In this document: in pieces, positions 43,990 through 55,291 of the stretch | Numbering within the stretch: the first letter of the stretch is position 1 | How the letters are laid out: the number at the start of each line of letters is the position of its first letter | NCBI GenBank assembly: GCA_021234155.1 | Contig: JAJEKV010000039.1 | Location: 11,359,077 to 11,423,076 of the forward strand | Source of the DNA: Isoetes taiwanensis | Lineage: Eukaryota > Streptophyta > Lycopodiopsida > Isoetales > Isoetaceae | DNA length: 64,000 bases | Direction of reading: 5' to 3' | Notes under the pieces: generated by a model | Seen by the model: the letters and a program-made list of their open reading frames with translations, nothing else | The model's database searches: none | Told to the model about the DNA's origin: nothing | Translations under genes and position numbers: made by a program

Positions 43990-46045
43990 TCATGTAAGCC
44001 GCCAACTTGGGGTACTTGAGGATACTTCCTCAATAAGTCCTCCAATTTCTAGTTGCCTCCCTCCTTCTTTGCCTCCTATACTCTTCACCGTACACATTGT
44101 CCCCTAGAGGACCTTCTGTCCTGTACATAATGTAACCAAGTTCCTTGAACGGATCGTTACATGCCACCTTGTTCTTGATGTTCTTACGCAACCACTTGAT
44201 CAAGCCCTCCTCCGTGCCATATGCAAATTTACACGGGCACACTAGGAAAAACCTATGAAATTAAACAATGTTAGTACACTTATGATTTGCTTCCAAGGAT
44301 TAGAGTTTGACAAGTTACTTTTTTCCGGCCTTTATCTCGGCATGGGCATCATCGTAATGATGCAAGAAGGTTGCCAATCGGGATCATCTCGGCATAAGGA
44401 CTCCTTTAGTGCTTGCATCCACTTTGTTATAGCTCCACTCTTTTGAGAATTGGTAATAACGTAAGCCAATGGTAACCCATTGGAATACTCATCAAAGGCA
44501 GAAGTGTGAAAAGATAGAACACGCATTAAACCATACACAAAATCAAATCAACACACAATAAAAGTTGAGGAAGAACCGCACCTCTTGTCGTTTTGTTTTG
44601 AATGTAGAGTCCATGCAAATGGCTTTGTTCTTGCCAAATTTCAACATGGACTCCCTTTGGATTGAGTCATAACTCCTAATTGAAACAAGTCTCCTTGCTC
44701 ATACATGAACACCGAATCTTGATGTTGTTGAACCCACATGTCAATGCTAGTGGGAAGATCTTCATGTAGCTTCCATGTGTTACGAACAACTCCCTTTTCA
44801 ATATTGTACACGTCCTGAATTTTCAACACATCATCCCTACACATGCTTTCTGTCCATTCACTTCAAGTCTCAACCTCCACCTCTCTTCATGCATGTTCAT
44901 GACACTTTCGTGGCGTGTGCCATTGGACAAGCTTACGTCTTACCCATTCCCTCAATTCTTGTGAGATCGGGGTGCTAGCTTGAACCTAACTCCAAAGGAT
45001 GGGTCAACAAACCTACCATGGCGGGGCAAACCTTGGATATTCTTGTGATCAAACCCATAATAAGTGATATGTGAAAATTGCGGAAGGAAATAGAGTTGCA
45101 CGATTGTGAAATGGCCTTTGGCCCCCCACGTATACCCTCTCCCCTCTCAACCCCTTTTCCCTCGTGTGCCGGTGGGCGTGGTCTTTCCTCAACCACATGA
45201 GTGTTTCTTTTGTCTTGTCACGAGGTCCATATGAACACCAATATCGTATTGTGCATTACAAGTTAGTATTGATCTACTAGGTGTAATCTTAATGACAAGC
45301 ACCTCAAATGACTTAAAAAGCAAAATTATAATCAAACACATAGGTGAGCAAACACATAATCTTGGACTCATGATTTAAAACAAAAAAAACACATGTATCA
45401 AACCAATACCTCTTCAGCGTCACATAGGAATCCTTGTAGGGTCTTTTAACACTCTCTCGAGCCTTTGAACTTCTTAGATAGAAATTGGCGGGTGCTTCAC
45501 AATTCCTCTGCTCCCCAAGAGCGAAATCTTGGACCGATGCGTATGGATGTAGCAAGTCCAAACAAGCATCGGCCACCCCTTGAATATCGGGTACAAAATG
45601 CTCTTCAGGGATACCAATGTAAGTTGCCATGATCAAACATGCCATTTGGAGGTGTTTGGGCTGTATCTCAGCCCTAAAATTGGAAATAAGAACAAGAAAA
45701 TGACAGCGCTTGTTTTAGGGTATCTCGCCCTAATTTGGAAATAAAAACATTAAACACAAAATGAGAACGCTTCTTTAAAGCCCTTGAACTTACCTCTTCT
45801 CTCTTACGCTCTAACTTCGTCCATAGGCTGCGCGTACACGGCCGCATTGCGGCTCCTCCTCCATGCCTCGCTACCGACATCGACCCACGCATAGCGGGGA
45901 TGAACCACACACTCGGATGGTGATCCCGGAGGGTGGTCTGGAAACGTCCACGTGTTCTCATTGTATTGGTTTGTCCGTGCATGGGCTGGCTGAATTCAAA
46001 CTTAGACCACCTGATTAGTCCGCGGCCGATATCTCTACCGTCCAA
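43990..46045 (-). pseudogene. MULE-type transposase gene
   Basis: Minus-strand pieces in changing frames. The upstream part (46,045-45,190) has MACLIMATYIGIPEEHFVPD and DSYVTLKRYWF. The middle part (44,844-44,641) has RNTWKLHEDLPTSIDMWVQQ. The core has FGKNKAICMDSTFKTKRQ (first catalytic Asp, 44,598-44,648), VLSFHTSAFDEYSNGLPLAY, SGAITKWMQALKESL and, after a shift, CIIT then DDAHAEI (second Asp, near 44,345). YGTEEGLIKWLRKNIKNK follows near 44,200. The pattern is that of the MULE/FAR1-type DDE transposase domain. At least three introns or frameshifts break it. It reads towards the plus-strand genes. With the 9-bp duplication this identifies the element as a MULE. Confidence 0.7.
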
Positions 46046-46069
46046 ACATTCTCATATTCGCCCTCCGGG

Positions 46070-47236
46070 AATCACGGGGGCAAATGACAATGGGGATCCC
46101 CGGAGGAGGGGATCATGTAGAAGGCGTCGCCGTTATCAGCACGGGGTGATTCCGAGGAAGGGATCACAAAGGCGGATACCATCCACCCATTATCGGCCGG
46201 GGGTGCGGGGATCCGGGAGGGCGGGACCACCGGTGGATAGCGCCAGCGTAAAGTAGCCACCGATGACATAATGGGATCAAAGTCCCGGATCCACGCCACT
46301 ATATCGGGGATCACGGAGGAGGGATCACCAGGCGGATAGCGTCGCCACTGGCAAACACGGGGGATCCGGGAGGAGGGATCTGGCGGAGGGATAGCGTCCG
46401 CCGTTACCCGGTCAAACATTCATAGGAGGGATCCTCGGCCCGGACCGCGTCTGGGCAAATGCGATAGGGTGATCCGGGATCAGGGGAGTGGATGGCGTCC
46501 GTTATAAACCCGCGGCCGGGTGTTGATCAGGAGGAGGGATCAGCGTGCAGGGGTGTCCCAGGGGATCGGAGGAGGGATCACCTCGGCGGATAAGCGTCGG
46601 CCCAGATTATAAATGCGGCGGGTGATCCGGGAGGAGGGGATCACCTCGGCGGATAGGGTCGCCGTTATGCGATACCGGCGGGTGATCCGGGAGGATCGCG
46701 TCGGGGGTGCCGATCGGGGAGGTGGGGATCCTTTCGGCGGATAGCGTCGCCGTTATCGGCTGGCCGGGTGATCCCGGATCTCGGCGGATAAGTCGCGTTA
46801 GCCGGCCGGCCCGGGTGATCGAGAGGAGGATCCGTCCGGGTGCCCGGGATCGGGAGGTGGGGATCAACTGGGCGGATTGTGTCCAAGTTATCAGCCACAC
46901 GGGTGATCCCGGGAGGAGGGGATCCGGCCCCGGGTGCCGGAATCCCGGAGAGGAGGGGATCACCTACGGATATCGTCCGCCATTAACAGCCAGCGACCGT
47001 GGGGATCCCGGAGGAGGGGATCGCGTGGATGATCCCGGAGGCGGGGATCTCTGAGGCGCGGACGGCCGCGATTGCACGGGGGTTTGGACGGCGGGGATGG
47101 TCTGGGCCGACGTGGCGCCTCGCCATACTGTAATCCGGTCTCCGAACGGATCTTTCGTCGAGGGAGACCCGGGATCCCGGAGGTCGGTAAATTTATCTCC
47201 GGGATCACCGAATCAAGGGTAAAAGTATCCTGAGCC
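46070..47236 (-). repeat. MULE right terminal inverted repeat with GATCC array
   Basis: Mirror image of 37,391-38,095 but longer. About 20 GATCCGGGAGGAGGGGATC-type palindromes alternate with GGCGGATAGCGTCGCCGTTA spacers. It ends with the terminal GGCTCAGGATAC sequence on the minus strand. Confidence 0.8.
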
Positions 47237-48253
47237 AACATCTATAGACTGCTAGCTCATCTGCCTGCACAAATTATAACCTGTATTGAAAGCATGTCTC
47301 AAAATTGCAAGGGGGGCTAAGGCAACTGCTGTAACTCTGTTCAACCAGTGGAATATGTGCCATATTTTTGTAAGTTGTGCCAACTAATGTCTTCGCAACA
47401 TTGCTTGGCAAAAAACAAATATGCCAAGGACATATACTCTGCAACTTTGTGTGCTCATTAAAACTGTATGTGCTAAGGCCTTACCTTGTAATCTTGATTA
47501 CTCTGCATTTTCGTCGCCGAAGAAAAGGATATGTCCCAAGTGTCATATCTTAAAACCTGCTGGTCCAAAACAGTGCAACGTTGCCATATATGTGCTTGCT
47601 CACAAAACAATAAAATGCTACCATCTGTTTATTTGCTCAAAACGGTAAATGGTTGAGGTCATATGCTTTGCCTGCAAATCATTTAGGATGAATATTAGAA
47701 CTTTAAAATGTCTTCATGTGCTTTTCCTCGATACGAGGTCTTCTATAAGTTAACGTCCAAATGGGTCTTGTACTGATTATCCTCCATGTTAGAGTCTTCT
47801 ACAAATGTGGTCACGAACTTATCCCATGGTGGGATCTTCGATAATGGTCTACGAACTTATCCCATGGTGGGGTCTTCGATAATGGTCTTCTACAAGTGTA
47901 CGTCACAGTGAACTCGTCCATGATGGATCTTCAGCAATTCCTAGGTGATGTTTCTCCACAAGGGGTCTTCTCCAAGGTCTTCAATGGGCCATTCAGCTGC
48001 AGTAAAGAAATTGCCCAAAATAATAAATATTAAAGGTCAGTTGCAAATAAATTCAAGAGGATATTATGCTTGTTCTTCCTCCTGATGTTCCAGAAGTGCA
48101 GTAGATCTATGCTTTTTGTTGGCTAATGGGAAAGAAAGAGACAAGGTACAGAAAAGCTATGGGATATAGGCTAGTGCAACTAAGGAAAATAAAACAAGAG
48201 TGGTATAAAAAAAGGAAGGGGTTGAAAAGGAAATACTGATATGTTGGGCTGTA
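47237..48253 (-). repeat. Tat-type LTR, outer segment (right copy)
   Basis: Begins with the right copy of the 9-bp duplication (47,237-47,245) and is the reverse complement of 21,391-22,432. It contains the same 75-residue chance ORF as the left copy. It ends near TACAGCCC, which marks the outer LTR end. Confidence 0.85.
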
Positions 48254-49290
48254 TCTTTCGGTTTGAGCTTCAGGGTGGTGGTATTGGCCTCCGCGGACGA
48301 TAAAAGAACCTTCCTTCCTTCCTCTGGAAAAGGATCATAGCAGCTGTAGTACTATGAGCAGGAGAAGAGGATGGATCAACAGGACCTTCTACGTAGTATG
48401 GATTTCCATTGCCTATGACGAGACTGCTCCTCTAGGTAAATCATTTGGGCTGTTCTTCATGATCATGAGTAGTAGTTTTTGAGGGGCTCTATAGTCATAA
48501 GCAGCTTTCCATAGTAGTTGAAGCAGGTGGGAAGATGGTAATGCCTTACAGTACTGTGGAGGCTGAGAAGGGGATGCCCATATCTACCTACAATTACAGT
48601 GAAGAGGTTGAGGGGCTTGCCATAGTACACAGTTAAGGCTCTACATCGACCTCTAGCATTGTGTTTGTTTTGCATCATGTGCTAATTCTTCCGATCTGGA
48701 GACCATGAAATGAATTTTCCTATCTGGCCTATTGTGGAGCCTGAAATAAGGTCAATGTACCCTTTTTTATCAATAAAATAAAAATATCTTGCTTCCGAAA
48801 AAAAATAAAAAAAATGTGTTAAGTGTAACATGTTAAAATAATACACGTTGTTTGGATAAGAAAGAAACTGCAATTCTAGAGTCCGACTGTCAATGTTGGT
48901 AGAGCTTATAGTATAAATCTATTAACCAAAGTCTGAGTTCCTATAGAATTCACGTGACAACATATTGGGAACAGTAAGCTAAGAAACTTTAGTAAGCACT
49001 ACGTTATTTCACCCTCCACATTTCAAACGACAAAAATCTTGGGTCTTGGTGTGCTAAAATTCATAGAGATGGTAAATCATAAACTAGTTGGTCTTAAGAT
49101 GGAGCTCTGAATCCCCATGTTTTATGTCGGGTCGAAAATGTTAAAAAGGTTCTCCTTCATTTTGTGATTTTTTGGTATATAATCTATTGTCTGTTGGACG
49201 TATCACGCGTAAAAAGGCATCTAAAAGGCATCGAAAGGGCATCCCTCGTTCCTATATAATAGCCAAGACAATGTCGAAATTGCTAGAAGA
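48254..49290. other. Intergenic, no gene seen
   Basis: AT-rich sequence outside the nested elements. Only short ORFs without recognisable features. Confidence 0.5.
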
Positions 49291-49638
49291 ATGGACGTGG
49301 CCCAAATATACAAGAGTTACCAGGGCAAGTTTCCTTGCCCACGGTGCTTGAACAATGAAACATTGTTCGATTATATGATGAATGATGAAATTGAAAGTGC
49401 TCGATTCAAATGCAACTCAAAGAAGCATCATGGTTTCTGCCCCTTGGGCACTGTTAGGCAGCTCGATCAAACATACGAAAATTTTTTAAGGTCCATGCCC
49501 GACATGCAATCTGCACTTTCTTCTCTGCTCCAGCTCCAAAACCATATCCGAGAGCTGGCTCTTCATGGTATGTATGAGGCTCCCCAGCAAGAATTGCCAA
49601 ATAATAATTTGGGCAATGGACTTGTACACCGTATGTGA
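49291..49638 (+). CDS. Small ORF with four-cysteine cluster, unknown
   Basis: A 115-residue frame starting MDVAQIYKSYQGKFPCPRCL. Cysteines are arranged CX2C-X21-CX8C (CPRC ... KCNSKKHHGFC), which could bind zinc. A helical, leucine/glutamine-rich second half follows (MQSALSSLLQLQNHIRELAL). Codon use looks protein-like and the ORF is uninterrupted. No family is recognised. It could be a small gene, a single exon of a larger one or a transposon remnant. Confidence 0.35.
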   Translation: MDVAQIYKSYQGKFPCPRCLNNETLFDYMMNDEIESARFKCNSKKHHGFCPLGTVRQLDQTYENFLRSMPDMQSALSSLLQLQNHIRELALHGMYEAPQQELPNNNLGNGLVHRM

Positions 49639-52080
49639 TAATCTGGGATATCCTAATCTTCTTGAATTGGGAGGTTCCATCCCCTAGAATCCCATGGAAA
49701 TATTGAGCAGCCGTGGTGGATTAAAGTGGACAAGATCAAAAAATACAAGACGTTTCTAGGTTGTATATTTATATTGTTTTCTTCAAGTTTTTTCTATGAT
49801 TTTGCAATTGTATTATCTGTAATATACCCATTAACATTTCTCTAGTATGCATGTATATCTTTAATTTAGTTCTTCATAGCTATGTGCTTTCTTTGGCATC
49901 GGCCTTGGCTTTTGGTTTCCTTGTAACCTTCCCTTTTTTTATAGCAAGCTTTCTTAGTATTCTTTTGGTGACGTCCATTTCATGCTATGTATTTGGTGCA
50001 CAATTTAAGTCTTGTTACATGTAACTTGCATTGCAATTGATTTTTTTATATGAGGCCCTTTGGTGTGGCATGTTCTAAATGGAAGCATATACTCAAGGCA
50101 AACACCTCTCATTTTGCAACTTAGCATTACTAACCAGTAATATGCTAGCCTGCGCATTTGGAAAAAAAATATTTGTGTCCCTACTTCTTAGATTTAAGAT
50201 TCTTTATGCAATCTACAGATGATGTACGCATTCAGATTTTAATGCTATTGCAAAGACCTTATGCGTTTCTAGCCATGCAATCACAACATGGAATTTCTCT
50301 ACTTGTGGCTCTGTCATGCCATCACTAACTGATTTAGCTCTAGATTTACCTTCCTTGCACTAGTAGTATTGATATATTCTTTAACCCTAACAGAAAAAAA
50401 GAAAAAGAAAAAAACATTCTAAAGATCCACTTAAGACCAACTAGTTTATGCGATTTGCACACCACACGAAAACTACTCTGTAGGTTCTGCTCCTATTCAC
50501 TTCATATTAGCTGTTCTTATGGAATGGAAGTCACGGCCATATAGAACTCAGTCAGATGACATATAATTGCAAGGTACTGATGTCAGTGCAACATACTTTG
50601 TATAATCACTACCTCACATTTTTGTACTTTGTCAACCAGCATGTATAATCCACATGTTTAGATATCACTGAGAAGCAGCAGCAATTTGAATCACGAACTA
50701 TCTCACAGGCTCACAATTTGTAGCCTTACAGACTACCATTTTGCTTACAACAAAAAGAGGTGGAGCAGAAAACCAGTCTCGACTATATTTAGACTAGTGG
50801 GTTTTGTTGCAAGAATCCATATTCAGAGCTTCTTTTCACAAAATCATACAATATACAAAAAATCATACAATATGCCAGATGGGTTTTGTTGAAGAACTTT
50901 TTCCGATGCATGTTCTTGAATCATCGGTTTGCTAGGGGCAAAATGCCTCTTCTCTTCAACATAAAAATATTGGGAAAACGCTGGAGCTGTTATGATCAAA
51001 TTCTGCCTTTTACCCCATTTCGATCCAACGGTCCCCGATGGTCAGATCTCAATAAATTTTGAGGCCTATGATTTAAGGAGATTTGAAACAATAAATGCCT
51101 AGTCAAGATCTTTGGCTATTAAGTACTCACTAATTCAACTTTATATTAGGATCACTCTTTCTACGGCGTCAGTGGGTTTGTTGGGGTCATACCTCCAGGA
51201 GGTTATGGATGCACGGACTCGTTTGTGTCCTACGGGACGGTATTGAACTGTCCTATGCAATTGTACAGTGTGCCAGCAGGCTTATTACTGCTAAGGTTTT
51301 TCCCTCGAAAACCCTTCGGGGCGGGGGTTTTTTAATCCTGTCAGTAATATGCTTGCTGCTCTCTTTTTTGTTTGGGTCCCATAGGCCAATTGGTCTCCGT
51401 GGACGCTAAAAACCTATTCTATTCTATTTTTATTGTTTTCTTTGGTTCATTGGATTTGGGCATGTTCTTAGAAATAGGCCAGATCTAGGATTCACAAATA
51501 TACACCTCACACCCCCGTATACTTGAACGCTCCCGTACATATGTATATACGTATGAAAATACGTAAAGCAATGGCAAATACAGGGGCACAAACTATCGCA
51601 AGGGAGAAAATATGTTTGGCAATCAGAGGCGTTCATTAGCTTCTGAACCTCTCTGGACTCTCTTCTGCTCTGAACATCTTCGGCACCTCCCAACCAAGCA
51701 AATCGGCGGGATAAATGCTTGGATGCTTGAATTCAGGCAGGATCAATGCAAAAACGGTAAATCAAGCTTCTTTAGGGCAGGTAAGCAAGCAGCGATTGTC
51801 CAACTAAGTAGGCTGGATTGTGCTTTTACAGTCCGCATGAAAGCTCGCAGCAAAATTTCATAGGGATAACAAACTTTACAGCCCGAACAACAACTCCGCT
51901 TGCTTCAATCCAGCGGGAAGAAAAAAAAGGCCTGCCATGATGCCTACTAGTAGAGGAGAAGCGTGACCTCGCCGGCCGCCATGCTATGCAATAGACGTCA
52001 AGAAATTCTATTTTGAAACCATTGATTAGATACATAATTTTTTTCCACTTCAACCCCATCCCCCTTTTCTCGTCAGACCA
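49639..52080. other. Intergenic, no gene seen
   Basis: AT-rich sequence with only short ORFs of no recognisable kind. Nothing repeated within the window was noticed. Confidence 0.5.
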
Positions 52081-52084
52081 TTGA

Positions 52085-52330
52085 AATCTTTTTGTTGAAG
52101 GACGTCAGACTTTATTCAATCAAAGAGTCAAATACAAGTATAAATGCAGAGACAGGAATAAAATCTCAGCGGATAAGCGGAGACCCACCGAGTGAAGCAA
52201 CCTGCCTAAGCATAAGAGTGCACATCCAAAAACTCCTCAAAAATCAATCGCCTCTTGCGAGGGGCAAGTGAAGAACAATGATACGACTTTACAATGTAAC
52301 CTTGAGCTTCTTGGAGACCATTGAAATCTT
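52085..52330 (-). mobile_element. LINE 3' end fragment
   Basis: This shares GCAGAGACAGGAATAAAATC and the following stretch with 52,858-52,980, the 3' end of the larger LINE remnant. It is therefore a second, short 3' fragment of the same family. Confidence 0.5.
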
Positions 52331-52814
52331 ACTCCGGAGATAATTTGGCAACCTTATTGCTTATCAATGTAGGCAACATTCTCAAAAATATGAACTTATC
52401 ATGTGCCTTATTTGAATCACACATATCTAAATCGATTCTCCTTGCCTGGACATAATGTTATAACTAATGAGAAGAGGATGTGCTATTTAACTCCTTAAAA
52501 ATATGGGAGTTGCTCTGGAGTAGGAGAAGATAATTAAATCGAATTAAATTTTATGCCCGGGGGATTCACCTATGAGAGTTCAACAGAGGGGTGTTTTTTG
52601 GATCATTTGCCTACGTATACTTAGGGGTTAGGGGTGTTTTTAGGCACTAATTTGGAGCAATATCTATACACAGAGGGGTCAAATTGCCTTTTAAAATTGC
52701 GTATACAAGGGGGATTTTTTTGCTACCATCCGAATGCAGATGCCATACCCCCCTAATGTATAAGTGCACCCCCTGGGATTTTATGGGTTAAACATGATGC
52801 TATCGCATAGTGGA

Positions 52815-54250
52815 TTTTTTTTTTTTTTTCCTATTCCAGAAGAACTACACACATAGATGCAGAGACAGGAATAAAATCTCAACAGACAAAGATAATCCAC
52901 TGAGTGCAGCCACCTGTCTATGCATAAGATAAGATAACCAAATATTCTTCAAAAATCAAACGTTTTTTTCTCAGGAGCAAGCTGAGAACATAGATAATGC
53001 CTTCACCAATCTGTCTTGCGCCTCGTGAAGAAGTTGGTCGACACTAATTGATAAGCTTTTGAAGATACACATTCGCCTTCTTTTCCAAATAGACCACAAC
53101 AACCAGCCTGAAGCTAAGTGGAAAGCCTGTTGCTTCAAGCTATTCCAAGTGGAAGGATAAATGGCGAGAAGCACCTGCTGGCTAGGCAAGACCACATGGA
53201 AGAGAGATAGTAACCATGACCAAACTGGCTGAACTTGGTCACATAGAAAAAGCGATTCTTTCGATGCTCTCAACTTGCCGCTTACATTTGTGGACATAGT
53301 TTAAATGGGGAATAAAACTTATGAACCAAACACATTAACCCATGAGACATCCGTGAAGGAGTTGCCACCATAAGGTAGAAACTTTGGGATCAAAAGAATT
53401 TATTCCGGACTTGGGACCACATACGCTTCCATTGAGGAGGGGAATGCGGAGCTGCCAACCGGTCATTTGGGGGAGGGGGACAATGTCAACATCAACCATC
53501 TTTTGATATAATGAATGCACAAGACGTTGTGCATTAACAATTTGGGGACCAGTCCAAATAGGTACATCAACTGATTGTGAAGGAGCGTTTGGCAGAATGC
53601 CAGCCAGCTTTTGCCACAGAGCTCTGTCCCATCGAGATAGCATAAACTTAGTCTAAAAAGCATCCCAAGTCAACAAGTGTCCTGCCTCATACCAAGCACC
53701 AACTGTGAGAATACCCGGTACGCCTCCAAGCGTGGCCCGAGTCAATGGATGTCTGAGAGCACGAGAGGCATGTGATTATCCAGAGGAATCCACCAACACA
53801 GAGAACCTGCCTATGGACATACACCTAGATTAATCTTAAATAGCACACGAACTGTCTCCCAAGAATCAAGCAGTCCCTTCAAGAAGGGGGAAGCATTCGG
53901 ATATGGACGAAGCTGATAAAAGAGACACCAAGGAAGAACTGCCCTAAGTGCCGGTTTGCCAAAAGGAATACACTATCATACCCACCAAGTAGCGACAGAT
54001 GAACTTAGATATCATAATTTTACTCTGTAAATGAAAGTCAATCATACCTAGACCTCCAGCAAATTTTGGTTTGATACATGTGGACCAAGCGACCTTCACA
54101 ACTACACCTATCGCAGCACCTGCCCAAATGAAGTTACGGACAATTGTGACAACCTCTTGAAACTTGGTTTGTGAGGCAAGCACAGCAGATGTCATATATA
54201 CATGAGTATTGCTGAGAACCTGCTTAGCAACTACTATCCACTAATGAGAA
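52815..54250 (-). mobile_element. L1-like LINE remnant, 3' part
   Basis: Minus-strand pieces read as the C-terminal part of an L1-type polyprotein. IVRNFIWAGAAIGVVVKVAW and KPKFAGGLGMIDFHLQSKIM (54,195-53,944) are the segment following the reverse transcriptase. DRALWQKLAGILP, STLWWQLLHGCLM and NSLKQQAFHLASGWLLWSIW belong to the zinc-binding RT-associated region (zf-RVT). It ends in a run of 15 T at 52,815-52,829, the complement of a poly(A) tail. RT catalytic motifs and endonuclease are missing, so the copy is 5'-truncated. Confidence 0.75.
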
Positions 54251-55291
54251 GAGAAAGCTTATTCAGTATTCCACTAAAAAGATGCTGGAGTTGCTTCAGT
54301 AGGAGGCCTTCCACTATAACATCCCATGCATCTGAAGTAGAGATATGTATGTCGCATAGTGGGTTGCCCTCCTAGACAATGGGACTTCTCCTACTCAATC
54401 CATATAACAAAGTTTATAAAAGTTTGACCGTTTCAAAACAAGATCGTCCTGTACACCCTCCTTTGGCCTTCACAGTCGATCCTACAATTTGGCCAAAATG
54501 CCACATCAGAGATTCGCTGATGCAACTGAAGGATGATCCAAATCGCCACAATCACATATTTGCTGATGTAACAGAAGGAAAACCCGGATCCTTCTCTAGT
54601 TTTTATATCACTTCCCCTTTCTCAAATTGCTAGCTCAATCTCTACGTCCCAAACCGAAAAGTTCCTTCACCCAAATCTGTTTGTACCAAAAAATTGGCTT
54701 CTGCCTTCACCTTTATGGCCTCCAATTCAATCCGGCTTCTGAACTTGCAATACGGCCAATCCACACCTATCTGTGGTTTTGACGTCTCCTGCCAGATCCG
54801 ATTCTTGCCTGTTCAATCTGACCATGCTCAATCGTTCTTTCTAACTCCTACTCCTAAGGATGATTTCATGCAAACTGGCACTCTGCAGCATATCCGCATG
54901 AGCTCCGTATAGAGACAAATTGCAGAAACGGTATCTTTTTATTTTGCTACTATCTCTGGCCATTGAATCAGCATATTCTGCTCTTATTCCTTCCAAACTA
55001 ATCTACGCCATTCATTAAGTACATTCAAAGCATATTCAGCAAACATCACAACATCGTCTAGGGTTTGCCCTAGGGGCAACCCAAGAAGCTCCTAAGGTAA
55101 CATGTAAAACCTCCAATTACAAACATAAACATTTGAAAATCGAACGGAATTTTTTCCCTGGGCAGAGGAGGAGCAATTCAGTTTTATTCCTAAAGGTTTA
55201 TCCCTTCTTGAAGGCGGAATTTGAGGAGGACAATGTGGTCTGGCGTACTGCCCATGATCGTTAAGAGCGTCTAGATTCCCGGTATTTTGAA

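Larger units (their letters stand above)
37391..47236. mobile_element. MULE DNA transposon with Ulp1 gene, copy B (complete)
   Basis: Terminal inverted repeats begin GGCTCAGGATACTTTTACCC at 37,391 and end with the exact complement at 47,236. The element is flanked by AACATCTAT on both sides (37,382-37,390; 47,237-47,245). The uninterrupted LTR carries this 9-mer once (22,424-22,432). A 9-bp duplication is the hallmark of Mutator-like elements. The 9,846-bp element holds a Ulp1-like protease gene and a small second gene on the plus strand, and a transposase-like gene on the minus strand. GATCC palindrome arrays lie in both terminal repeats and at two internal sites. Protease and transposase converge on the non-coding middle. 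Confidence 0.88.

Noticed and set aside
46070-47060. CRISPR-like array
   Set aside because: Units are palindromic and the spacers are themselves repeated; the setting is a plant transposon's terminal repeat.
52085-54250. Separate host genes on the minus strand
   Set aside because: The pieces match the C-terminal part of L1-type LINE polyproteins and end in a poly(A)-tail complement.
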